25,333 bases of DNA from Bacillota bacterium. Its GTDB lineage: Bacteria; Bacillota; Clostridia; Clostridiales; Clostridiaceae. Of this stretch, positions 1 to 7,730 are shown piece after piece. Position numbers and translations under genes: made by a program. The number at the start of each line of letters is the position of its first letter. Position 1 is the stretch's first letter. The DNA is taken from the NCBI GenBank assembly GCA_023399035.1, contig JAEWQX010000046.1, positions 1 through 25,333 of the forward strand, in the 5' to 3' direction. The notes beneath the pieces were generated by a model. It had not been told where the DNA came from and did not search any database. It saw only the letters and a program-made list of their open reading frames with translations.

Positions 1-1
1 A

Positions 2-463
2 ATGCATACAGATATACTTACTAAATGTAGTAATAGAAGTGCAATTGAAACTCTTATTGAAAAATTAGATAATATTATAGAATATAAGATAAGTGTTGTT
101 TATTTAGATTTAAATAAATTTAAGGAAATAAATGATACATATGGTCATGAAATGGGAGATAAAGTACTATGTTTTTTTAGCAATTTACTTTTGAGTATAT
201 TTGGACAACATGGATTTGTTGGACGTATTGGTGGTGATGAATTTGTATGCATATTCATCGATATCTCACAATCTGAAATATTAGAGCTATTATATGAATT
301 ACATTTGATGTTAAAACAAGGAAGTAATAATTTAAAAATAAAATATAATTTAAGTTCTTCATATGGGATAGCTTTTCGTGAAAAAGGAAGCAGGACTTCA
401 ATTAGAGACATAATAAAAAAAGCTGATAAAAATATGTACGAATATAAAATGAAACATACTTAA
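2..463 (+). CDS. GGDEF-domain protein, 3' part (probable diguanylate cyclase)
   Basis: This is the C-terminal catalytic domain of a GGDEF protein, a family that makes the second messenger cyclic di-GMP from two GTP. The visible part covers almost one whole GGDEF domain. It begins at the D-x-LT-x-x-x-NR segment (residues 4-12 of the visible part), followed by the YLDLNKFKEINDTYGHE segment (34-50) and the signature RIGGDEF (75-81). The frame is open to the left edge, so the ATG at base 2 is probably internal and any sensor domain lies outside the window. The active-site GGDEF is intact, so cyclase activity is plausible. The RxxD product-inhibition site normally found five residues before GGDEF is absent. 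The gene ends with TAA at 461-463, and no neighbour shares its job. Confidence 0.85.
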   Translation: MHTDILTKCSNRSAIETLIEKLDNIIEYKISVVYLDLNKFKEINDTYGHEMGDKVLCFFSNLLLSIFGQHGFVGRIGGDEFVCIFIDISQSEILELLYELHLMLKQGSNNLKIKYNLSSSYGIAFREKGSRTSIRDIIKKADKNMYEYKMKHT

Positions 464-571
464 TAAGGAGATAATTAGTAGTTTGAAGTAAAAATAATAT
501 ATAAGCATATAGTTAGAAGTTATTAATTATACTTTTTATTTTAGGAAGAATATATAAGAGGTGTGAAAAGA

Positions 572-1735
572 ATGAGAACACGAGTACCAGATTATTTTAA
601 GGAGTTTAAATGTATTGCGTCTAAATGTGAGGATACATGTTGTGCAGGGTGGGAAATAGTAATTGATGATGAAACTTATGATTACTATAAGTCAGTTCAA
701 GGTAAGTTTGGAGAAAGACTAAAGAAAGAAATAGTTCAGGATGAGGATGGGGATAATATTTTTGTTCTTGAAGGAAATAGATGTGCATTTTTAGATAGAA
801 ATGATATGTGTGATATTTACAAGGAACTTGGAGAGGACCATTTATGCTATACATGTAAGGAATATCCTAGATTCACAGAGGAATTTGGAAATATACGTGA
901 GGTTGGATTGTCATTATCATGTCCAGAAGCAGCCAGAATAATTTTAAGGGAATCTAAGATTACTGATTTTAAACTTTCGGAAGATGACGATATGGTGCCA
1001 GCATATAATGATATAAGTTATGACATATTTATTCAGCTTTTAACTTCAAGAAAGCTTATTATGAAAATAATACAGAATCGTTCTATTGAATTAGATACTA
1101 GAATATCTATTATCTTAAGTTTTGCTGATGAAATTCAGAGTAAAATAGATGAAGATAAGATAGGAGAAATAGAACATATTAGAAAAAAGTATTCTGATGA
1201 TAATTTTATAAATAGTTTTATTTCAGATTTACAAAAATTAAAAAATAAATATGAAACTAAATATAAAAATATGAGAGAATATTTTTATGTATATAAACAA
1301 ATAGATCATATTAATGAAAAATATCCTGTTATTATTGATGAGGCTGTAAAGTATTTTTATGAAGATAATTCTAATTGTGAGTTTTATGCGGAAAAACATA
1401 AGGAATTTAATTCATATTATGCGGATAAAATATATGAATTTGAACATATGATGGTTTACTTCATATTCAGATATTTTATGAAGGCTGTTTATGATTATGA
1501 TGTATCCGCCAAAGTAAAACTGGCAGTTGTAAGTATGCTTATGATAAAAGAACTAGATATAATAAGATGGATAAATAATGAGAAGAATTTTAATGTAGAC
1601 GATCAAGTTGAAATAGTAAAGATGTACTCTAAGGATATTGAACATTCTGAAGAAAATGTAGAATCATTATATGAAAGTTTTGAAACAAAAGAAGTATTCA
1701 ATTTAGAAAATCTACTTATTGTAGTTAATAATTAA
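572..1735 (+). CDS. fliB: FliB-type flagellin lysine N-methylase
   Basis: The protein (387 aa) resembles the FliB family, which methylates surface lysines of flagellin and carries a conserved cysteine set thought to bind a metal centre. Visible signs are the N-terminal R-x-P-x-Y-x-x-x-FKC segment, C14-x4-C19-x3-CC (23-24) followed by GW, then a second cluster reading GNRCAFL, MCDIY, LCYTCKEYPR, and an LSCPEAAR segment. The C-terminal half is helical and less recognisable. I chose ATG 572 because AGAGGTG at 558-563 sits 8 nt before it. The in-frame GTG at 563 overlaps that ribosome site and is unlikely. No flagellin or flagellar gene is in the window, so the substrate is inferred from the family. 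A hairpin terminator follows at 1757. Confidence 0.8.
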   Translation: MRTRVPDYFKEFKCIASKCEDTCCAGWEIVIDDETYDYYKSVQGKFGERLKKEIVQDEDGDNIFVLEGNRCAFLDRNDMCDIYKELGEDHLCYTCKEYPRFTEEFGNIREVGLSLSCPEAARIILRESKITDFKLSEDDDMVPAYNDISYDIFIQLLTSRKLIMKIIQNRSIELDTRISIILSFADEIQSKIDEDKIGEIEHIRKKYSDDNFINSFISDLQKLKNKYETKYKNMREYFYVYKQIDHINEKYPVIIDEAVKYFYEDNSNCEFYAEKHKEFNSYYADKIYEFEHMMVYFIFRYFMKAVYDYDVSAKVKLAVVSMLMIKELDIIRWINNEKNFNVDDQVEIVKMYSKDIEHSEENVESLYESFETKEVFNLENLLIVVNN

Positions 1736-1756
1736 TTTGAAATAACATAATTTATT

Positions 1757-1804
1757 GAGGTTTAAATTGATATAAATAGAAAATCAATTTAAGTCTCTTT
1801 TATT
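1757..1804 (+). terminator. Intrinsic terminator after the FliB-type gene
   Basis: Arms 1757-1771 and 1783-1797 form a 15-bp stem with two G-U pairs and an 11-nt loop, followed at once by a T-rich tract. It lies 22 nt after the stop codon. Confidence 0.75.
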
Positions 1805-1860
1805 TTACATAAAATAAATTATATAAAAATGGCGTATAAAAAATGGTATATAAAATTAAT

Positions 1861-1888
1861 AACAAATATTATATTTCGGCATAATATA
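1861..1888 (+). promoter_or_regulatory. Possible mother-cell sigma (SigK-like) promoter
   Basis: AACA at 1861-1864 and CATAATATA at 1880-1888 are 15 bp apart. The second fits the SigK -10 pattern CATAnnnTA, and the first the short AC-containing -35. It lies about 140 bp upstream of the Cys-rich gene. In DNA this AT-rich such a match can arise by chance, so this is a weak inference. Confidence 0.3.
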
Positions 1889-2027
1889 TTATCAGGTGAT
1901 TCTTAGTTTTGTGGAAGGAAAAATACTGGACAAACTTAGAAGCCTATATTTTATCAATAGAAAATAAAACTTGAAATAATAAAAATGCTAAAGCAGTATT
2001 ATGTTTTACCACGAAGGAGAGAAGAAC

Positions 2028-2966
2028 ATGAAAAACAGAAAACACGGTTGTTGTAAACCTGAAAAGAAGCATTTTTGTGATTGTACTGAAAGCAGAAAAT
2101 CATGTAGACATGGACAATATAATGGATGCACATCAGAATGTACTTCAGAATATACTTCAGATTGTAAAATAGAATGTGGATATAATTATGACAGTAAATC
2201 ACATAGGTGTAGACATCATAGAACATGTACACCAGACTGTGACTACGAGTGTTATCTTAGCTGCATATCAGAATGTACACCAGAATGTACATCAGAAGAT
2301 GATTGCAGCTGTAGAGAAAAAGCACATAAATGTAAATGCCATAGCACATGTACACCAGATTGTGATGATGACTTTTATTTCAGCAGCAGATCAGATTATA
2401 CACCAGACTGTGATCATGATTGCACATTAGACTGTGACGATGATTGTACTTCAAGATGGCTTTCAGAAGAAATGGACAGCTGCGATTATAGTGAAATCGT
2501 AAGACCAAAGAAATGCAGAGATCATCATAAAAGGGATTTAGAATGCACAACAGAATGGGGAGATAGCTGTGATTCAAGCTGTACTTCAGAAAAAATGAAT
2601 AGTTGTGACTTTAGAAGAGACAGAAAAACGGATAAATGTGGATGTCATGATAAATTCACAACAGATTGTGAAGATGGTTGTACTTCAGAAGACAGCTGCT
2701 TTAAAAATAATTGCTGTAACAGCTGTGGCGAATGCTTTATGGGCGGTGTAGAAGAAGGATATTGCCAGGGATATGAAGAGGGATTAAAGAATAAATGTAA
2801 AGATCAATATAAATGTGGATACGATGCAGGATATGAAGATGGAAAAGATGAAGGTTTCAATAAAGGATTTGATGCCGGCTATGAAAAAGCAAAACAAGAA
2901 GTACAGGCATATGTGTATAAGATTAAAAAATGCAGAAGAAAAAGAAGAAGAAAATGCTGTTGTTAA
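2028..2966 (+). CDS. Cys/Asp/Glu-rich tetrapeptide-repeat protein of unknown function
   Basis: I do not recognise this 312-aa protein. It has about 48 cysteines (15%) and no signal peptide or membrane segment. From about residue 34 to 228 it runs largely on a four-residue period, with Cys at position 1, often Thr-Ser/Pro at 2-3, and Asp/Glu at position 4 (CTSE, CTPD, CTPE, CDHD, CTLD). Tyr, Phe or Ser sometimes replaces the Cys. The stretches are separated by basic His/Lys/Cys-rich pieces. Residues about 244-290 switch to a Gly-aromatic GX3 series (GYEE, GYDA, GYED, GFNK, GFDA, GYEK), and the end is very basic, closing with KCCC. The start is ATG 2028, because GAAGGAGA at 2013-2020 lies 7 nt before it; the ATG at 2001 lacks a site. 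A metal-binding or disulfide-linked structural role, for example in the spore coat, is a guess from composition and the SigK-like promoter upstream. The gene stands alone between terminators. Confidence 0.85.
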   Translation: MKNRKHGCCKPEKKHFCDCTESRKSCRHGQYNGCTSECTSEYTSDCKIECGYNYDSKSHRCRHHRTCTPDCDYECYLSCISECTPECTSEDDCSCREKAHKCKCHSTCTPDCDDDFYFSSRSDYTPDCDHDCTLDCDDDCTSRWLSEEMDSCDYSEIVRPKKCRDHHKRDLECTTEWGDSCDSSCTSEKMNSCDFRRDRKTDKCGCHDKFTTDCEDGCTSEDSCFKNNCCNSCGECFMGGVEEGYCQGYEEGLKNKCKDQYKCGYDAGYEDGKDEGFNKGFDAGYEKAKQEVQAYVYKIKKCRRKRRRKCCC

Positions 2967-2980
2967 TTTTTAATATAAAG

Positions 2981-3010
2981 CATTGAACAATATTGTTTAA
3001 TGTTTTTATT
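2981..3010 (+). terminator. First of two tandem terminators after the Cys-rich gene
   Basis: Bases 2981-3002 form a near-perfect palindrome around ACAATATTGT with one G-U pair, followed by TTTTTATT. It begins 14 nt after the stop codon. Confidence 0.6.
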
Positions 3011-3014
3011 GAAT

Positions 3015-3050
3015 AGGAGGAATAATTATACATTATTCCTCTTTGCTTTT
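3015..3050 (+). terminator. Second tandem terminator after the Cys-rich gene
   Basis: GAGGAATAAT at 3017-3026 pairs perfectly with ATTATTCCTC at 3032-3041 over a 5-nt loop, followed by TTTGCTTTT. This is stronger than the hairpin before it and isolates the gene from pgi. Confidence 0.8.
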
Positions 3051-3164
3051 TATATATTAGAATTTCTAAAGATGCACATACTAATTAGAGAAAAGACTAA
3101 AAAATTTTTTATGATTGTTAAATAATAAAAAAATAATATCCTTAGTAATTAAATACATAATTTA

Positions 3165-3173
3165 TGTTATAAT
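3165..3173 (+). promoter_or_regulatory. Extended -10 promoter for pgi
   Basis: TGTTATAAT is a perfect TATAAT with a TG one base upstream. The -35 region (around 3145) is poor, as is common for extended -10 promoters. It lies about 47 bp before the pgi start codon. Confidence 0.65.
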
Positions 3174-3219
3174 GGAACAATGAAGAATATTTTTATTGTA
3201 TATGGAGGTAGAAATTAAA

Positions 3220-4569
3220 ATGAATAAATGTATATCATTAGATTTATCAAAAGTAGCACCTTATTTAGCTACATCTGAAATTGACTATATGGAAGATATG
3301 GTTAAAAGCGCTCATGATAAATTACATAACGGAACAGGTGCAGGTAATGACTTTTTAGGATGGATAGACCTACCTGTTAATTATGACAAAGACGAATTTG
3401 AAAGAATTAAAAAAGCTGCTGAAAAGATCCAATCTGATTCAGATGTTTTAATAGTTATAGGAATCGGTGGTTCATATCTTGGAGCTAGAGCTGCAATAGA
3501 AATGTTAACTAACAATTTCCATAATTCATTAGAAAATGATAAGAGAAAAGCTCCTAAGATTTTCTATGTAGGAAATAATATAAGTTCAACATATATGGCA
3601 GAACTTTTACAAGCAATTGAAGGAAAAGATGTAAGTTTAAATATAATATCTAAATCAGGTACTACTACTGAACCAGCAATAGCATTCAGAATTTTAAAAT
3701 CATATGTAGAAAAAAAATATGGTGTTGAAGAAGCTAGAAAGAGAATATATGCAACAACTGATAAAGCTAAGGGAGCATTAAAGACTTTAGCAGATGCAGA
3801 AGGATATCAAACTTTCGTAGTTCCAGATGATGTTGGAGGAAGATTCTCAGTATTAACTGCAGTAGGTTTACTTCCAATTGCAGCAGCAGGAATAAATATA
3901 GATGAGATGATGAAGGGTGCAGCTGATGCAAGAGAAGCTTACTCAAATCCATCATTAAAAGAAAATGATGCATACAAGTATGCAGCAGTAAGAAATGCTT
4001 TATATAATAAAGGTAAAGTAATCGAAGTATTAGTTAACTATGAACCATCATTACATTACTTCAATGAATGGTGGAAACAATTATATGGTGAATCAGAAGG
4101 AAAAGATAACAAAGGATTATTCCCAGCATCTGTTGACTTTACAACTGATCTTCACTCAATGGGACAATATATTCAAGAAGGAAGAAGAGTTCTTTTTGAA
4201 ACAGTTATTAACGTTGAAAAGCCAAAATATGAAATCAACATTGAAGAAGATGCTGATGATTTAGATGGATTAAATTTCTTAGCTGGAAAGACTATGGACT
4301 TTGTTAACAAGCAAGCATTCCAAGGTACTTTATTAGCTCACAATGATGGTGGAGTTCCTAACATGGTTATTAATGTACCAGAAATTTCAGCATACTACTT
4401 TGGATACATGGTATACTTCTTCGAAAAAGCTTGTGGTGTAAGTGGATACTTATTAGGAGTAAATCCATTCGACCAACCAGGAGTTGAAGCTTATAAGAAG
4501 AACATGTTTGCTCTTTTAGGTAAGCCAGGATATGAAGATATGAAAGCTGAATTAGAAAAGAGACTTTAA
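3220..4569 (+). CDS. pgi: Glucose-6-phosphate isomerase
   Basis: This enzyme interconverts glucose 6-phosphate and fructose 6-phosphate in the cytoplasm, the second step of glycolysis. At 449 aa it has the short-form length typical of Firmicutes. Visible motifs are the sugar-phosphate loop IGIGGSYLGARA near residue 80, SKSGTTTEP near 145, the first family signature GGRFSVLTAVGLLPIAAAG near 205, the GESEGKDNKG segment carrying the likely catalytic Glu, and the second signature GVNPFDQPGVEAYK near the C-terminus. The start is ATG 3220, with GGAGG at 3204-3208. An in-frame TTG at 3196 lies upstream of that ribosome site and is rejected. The next gene begins 5 nt after the stop, so the two are probably co-transcribed. 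Confidence 0.97.
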   Translation: MNKCISLDLSKVAPYLATSEIDYMEDMVKSAHDKLHNGTGAGNDFLGWIDLPVNYDKDEFERIKKAAEKIQSDSDVLIVIGIGGSYLGARAAIEMLTNNFHNSLENDKRKAPKIFYVGNNISSTYMAELLQAIEGKDVSLNIISKSGTTTEPAIAFRILKSYVEKKYGVEEARKRIYATTDKAKGALKTLADAEGYQTFVVPDDVGGRFSVLTAVGLLPIAAAGINIDEMMKGAADAREAYSNPSLKENDAYKYAAVRNALYNKGKVIEVLVNYEPSLHYFNEWWKQLYGESEGKDNKGLFPASVDFTTDLHSMGQYIQEGRRVLFETVINVEKPKYEINIEEDADDLDGLNFLAGKTMDFVNKQAFQGTLLAHNDGGVPNMVINVPEISAYYFGYMVYFFEKACGVSGYLLGVNPFDQPGVEAYKKNMFALLGKPGYEDMKAELEKRL

Positions 4570-4574
4570 TTCTA

Positions 4575-5015
4575 ATGAAGATTATTATTGATGGAGATGC
4601 CTGTCCGGGTATCTCCATTATTGAAAAAACAGCTGAATCTTATAAGATACCTGTAATAATATTTTGTGACATAAATCATTTTATTAGAAGTGATTATAGT
4701 ACTGTAAGAATAGTAGACAGTGGTTTTCAAAGTGTAGATATGTATGTTGCTAATGAGACAAGAAAAAATGATATTGTTATTTCACAGGATTATGGAGTTG
4801 CTGCAATATGTTTATCCAAAAAGGCTGCAGTTATGAACCCAAAGGGACATATATATAATGAAAGCAATATTGATAGGCTTCTTGAAGAAAGACATATATC
4901 TCAAAAAATAAGAAAAGGCGGGGGACGGACACATAACAATCCTAAAAAGAGAACATCTGAAGATGATAAAAGGCTTAAAAGAAACTTAATATTTTTAATT
5001 GAAAAATTTATATGA
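4575..5015 (+). CDS. YaiI/YqxD family (UPF0178, DUF188) protein
   Basis: This 146-aa protein belongs to a widespread uncharacterised family with a PIN/NYN-like nuclease fold; no activity is firmly assigned. Conserved features are the opening IIIDGDACP (residues 3-11), DSGFQSVD, the acidic ND-x-VISQDYGVA segment, and the C-terminal KGGGRTHNNPKKRTSEDD signature. The acidic residues in these motifs would form the putative metal site. The start codon lies 5 nt after pgi with only a weak purine-rich ribosome site inside the end of pgi, so translation is probably coupled. A strong terminator overlaps the stop codon and closes the two-gene unit. Confidence 0.9.
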   Translation: MKIIIDGDACPGISIIEKTAESYKIPVIIFCDINHFIRSDYSTVRIVDSGFQSVDMYVANETRKNDIVISQDYGVAAICLSKKAAVMNPKGHIYNESNIDRLLEERHISQKIRKGGGRTHNNPKKRTSEDDKRLKRNLIFLIEKFI

Positions 5016-5037
5016 AGCTTATAAGCTTCTTTTTTTA
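5014..5037 (+). terminator. Terminator overlapping the stop of the UPF0178 gene
   Basis: GAAGCTTATAAGCTTC at 5014-5029 is a perfect 16-nt palindrome followed by an eight-T run. It overlaps the last bases of the TGA stop. Confidence 0.85.
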
Positions 5038-5213
5038 TATCTTTTAGTAGAATAGAAGAGCAATAAATAATAAGTTATATTTATTTAAAAAGCACTATAG
5101 CGACTTTTGTTTATAAAAATAAATTTGGTGGAAAAAATTATAATGAAAATATGATTATATGAAAAATAGTAAATATTTATGATATAATTTAAATAAAACT
5201 ATACACTTTTTAA

Positions 5214-5241
5214 TTTACAAAAAATGGGAAAAGATTATAAT
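5214..5241 (+). promoter_or_regulatory. Sigma-A promoter for the Ig-repeat gene
   Basis: TTTACA at 5214-5219, a 16-bp spacer and TATAAT at 5236-5241. The expected start point is about 35 bp before the chosen start codon. A second possible extended -10 (TGATATAAT, 5180-5188) lies upstream. Confidence 0.6.
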
Positions 5242-5285
5242 ATAATTATACTGTGAAATTATGTATTAAAAGGGGTTTGGTTTTT

Positions 5286-7676
5286 ATGAATGAAATTCAA
5301 TCAAAATATATAGAAATTATTTTTGATAAAGAAAAGCCACAAAGTGTTGATGCTTCAATAAGAATAAAAGTAAATGCAGAAAATATAAATGAAGAATTAG
5401 AATATAAATTTCTTATTGGTAAAGGGGGGATTTGGTCTGTAATTAAGGATTTCTCCAGAAGTAATCAATGTTTATGGGTTCCAACTGAAGAGGGAAACTA
5501 TATAATTATGGTGCAAGCCAGGGAAAAATCAAAGGCTAGGCCATTAGATTATTTAGCTAAAGAAGAATTTTCAATAGTTAAAGGAGAGATTACACAGCCT
5601 ATGAACGAGGAGTTTAAAGAACGGGATATATATAATAATTCAGATACCAATGAATCAATAGATAAAGAACAAGAAAAACTTAGAAAAATATTCAGTGAAA
5701 CTAATGATAATATATTATTTTTAAAGGCTTCACAGATAAGTCCTGAAGAAAAGAAGACTTTAATGAAGGGGATAGATGAAACTATGGATGAAGTGGCAGT
5801 GACTAAAGATATCATTGATATAAAAGATACTGAAAATACCAATAGTAAGGGAAATGAAGAGAATAATGAAAATAATAAAAGCAGTAATGAAGAATTGAAA
5901 GATAGTAGGCTGGCTAATTTATCAGTTAAAGATGATGAAAATCGTGATGAGATTATAGATGAAGTAATTGCTGAAAAAAGCAGTATCTATGTTGGAGATA
6001 AGGCAGTTATTACAGTAAAGACTATTGAGAAAGATACCTATTTATATAAATTTTTTATAAAGAGCCATAATGAGTGGTCAATAATAAGAGAATATGATAC
6101 AGATAATACACTTGTATATGCTGTTACCAATCCTGGGAGGATGGAAATACTTGTGCAGTGTAAAAGACTTGATTCAACTGAAAGCTTTGATGATTTTAGA
6201 ATCATAGATATTGATGTAGAGGAAAATGAAAATGTAGAAATAGTAGACATAAGATGTTTATCAAGTGAACTTATTGTAGGTCAAGAATTAGAATTTACAG
6301 TTGATACTAATATAAAAAATAATAATGGCCAGGTTATACTCTATAAATTCTATAGAATATCAAAGGATGGAAGGTCATCATGCATACAGGATTATTCTAC
6401 TAACAATAATGTAAGATTTATTGAAGAGCAGCAGGGGACATATAGAATATTATGTTTAGTAAGGAGTGTTTTATCTAATAGGGAATATGATGACAGAGCG
6501 GTGCTTTTATATAATGTTAAACCGTATAAGGATATAAAAATTAATGGTTTTGTAGGAGATTTGAATTCACCACAGGCAACTGAAACTGAAATAATATTTA
6601 ATTCAGATGTTGAAGGCGGAAATGATTTATTATATAGATATAAAGTTAAAGGCCCTATAGAAGAAGATACTGGGTTTATAATAAATAAGGAGTTTACTTG
6701 GAACCCTCAGGAGCCAGGAGAATATGAGATAATACTTTATGTTAAAGATAAGACATTTACTGATGAATATGAAGATAGCATGAAAATAGCTTTTACTATA
6801 GAAAAACGTGGCAAGAAACCAATTAAAATATTAGATGTGGTGGTTGATAAAGAAAAGAAAATCATAATTGGTGATTCTGTTAATATTATGGTCAATGCAG
6901 AAGGTGGAACCGCACTGCTCTATTCATTTATTATCAAGAAGGATAATAAAGTGTTGGAAGAATCAAAATACAGCACTTCAAACTGGATTGATTTTACTCC
7001 AGAGAAAATTGGAGAATATGAAGTTGAAATAAGAGTAAAAGATAAGTATTCAGATAATGAATTTGATATTCATAATTTGATATATTTAAAGGCAATGGAG
7101 TATATCCCAGGAGAAATAGACTATATTTTATTACCTTATAAGGAAAACTATATTATTGGTGATACAATAGAATTTGAATGTATAGTTCAAAATACAAATG
7201 AAGTACTAGTTAAATATGAAACAAAAATTAATGGACAGTCAATAGAGCAGACTGAGTTTTCTAAGAATAAGAAGCTTAGATTTGTTCCCAAAGCTCCAGG
7301 AAAGTATACTATAGAAGTTTATGCTAAGAATGTAAAATGCGATAAAGAGTTTGATTCAAAGAAGCAGATAAGTATATACGTAAATGAAGCATCTCCTGTC
7401 TTAAATACTCAGATAATATCAAATAAGATAGAAGGAAAGGTAAATGAGGAATTTTCAATTGAGGTGACAAGCATAGGCGGCAAGGATGTTTGCTATGAAT
7501 TTTACCTAATGGAGAATTGTGAATGGACAAAGGTTCAGTCATATAGTAGAAAGAACTTCTACAGCTTCATACCTTTTAAAAGTGGTAAATATAAAATTTT
7601 AGCTTTAGCCAAGAGTTATTATAAGAAAGTCAACTATGAAGACTATAGTGAACTTACTTTTGTAGTTAAAGAATAA
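5286..7676 (+). CDS. Multi-repeat Ig-like (triple-tyrosine, Y_Y_Y-type) domain protein
   Basis: The 796-aa protein is built of about seven related beta-sandwich repeats of 80-95 residues. Each carries a core like LxYKF near its start, then a W/F-x-P or equivalent turn, then GxYxIxVxxK and a conserved E(Y/F)D segment. This fits the Y_Y_Y domain group found in clostridial surface and sensor proteins. Repeat 1 (about residues 5-100) is separated from the other six by an acidic, Asn/Glu/Ser-rich linker (about 100-215) that looks disordered. There is no signal peptide, membrane segment or sortase motif. I start at ATG 5286, with AAAAGGGG (5268-5275) 10 nt upstream; the upstream GTG (5253) has no site. 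The lytic transglycosylase follows after 54 bp with no terminator, so the two probably form one operon. Binding of a polymer or partner protein is an inference. Confidence 0.75.
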   Translation: MNEIQSKYIEIIFDKEKPQSVDASIRIKVNAENINEELEYKFLIGKGGIWSVIKDFSRSNQCLWVPTEEGNYIIMVQAREKSKARPLDYLAKEEFSIVKGEITQPMNEEFKERDIYNNSDTNESIDKEQEKLRKIFSETNDNILFLKASQISPEEKKTLMKGIDETMDEVAVTKDIIDIKDTENTNSKGNEENNENNKSSNEELKDSRLANLSVKDDENRDEIIDEVIAEKSSIYVGDKAVITVKTIEKDTYLYKFFIKSHNEWSIIREYDTDNTLVYAVTNPGRMEILVQCKRLDSTESFDDFRIIDIDVEENENVEIVDIRCLSSELIVGQELEFTVDTNIKNNNGQVILYKFYRISKDGRSSCIQDYSTNNNVRFIEEQQGTYRILCLVRSVLSNREYDDRAVLLYNVKPYKDIKINGFVGDLNSPQATETEIIFNSDVEGGNDLLYRYKVKGPIEEDTGFIINKEFTWNPQEPGEYEIILYVKDKTFTDEYEDSMKIAFTIEKRGKKPIKILDVVVDKEKKIIIGDSVNIMVNAEGGTALLYSFIIKKDNKVLEESKYSTSNWIDFTPEKIGEYEVEIRVKDKYSDNEFDIHNLIYLKAMEYIPGEIDYILLPYKENYIIGDTIEFECIVQNTNEVLVKYETKINGQSIEQTEFSKNKKLRFVPKAPGKYTIEVYAKNVKCDKEFDSKKQISIYVNEASPVLNTQIISNKIEGKVNEEFSIEVTSIGGKDVCYEFYLMENCEWTKVQSYSRKNFYSFIPFKSGKYKILALAKSYYKKVNYEDYSELTFVVKE

Positions 7677-7730
7677 TTAATATAAACCGAAAAGTAACTA
7701 TATGAAGAAATGGGAAGGAGAACAATTAAA

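Noticed and set aside
464..571. Ribosome-site-like AAGGAGAT at 466-473 suggesting a small gene after the GGDEF frame
   Set aside because: The following frames stop almost at once (a TTG-AAG-TAA is all that fits), so no gene is supported.
1911..1967. Possible 18-aa peptide starting at GTG 1911 upstream of the Cys-rich gene
   Set aside because: Only a poorly spaced ribosome site and no family signal; too short to support.
2176..2430. An 84-aa frame rich in His-Gln-Asn-Val repeats
   Set aside because: It is the shifted-frame reading of the Cys-rich tetrad repeat, with no ribosome site of its own.
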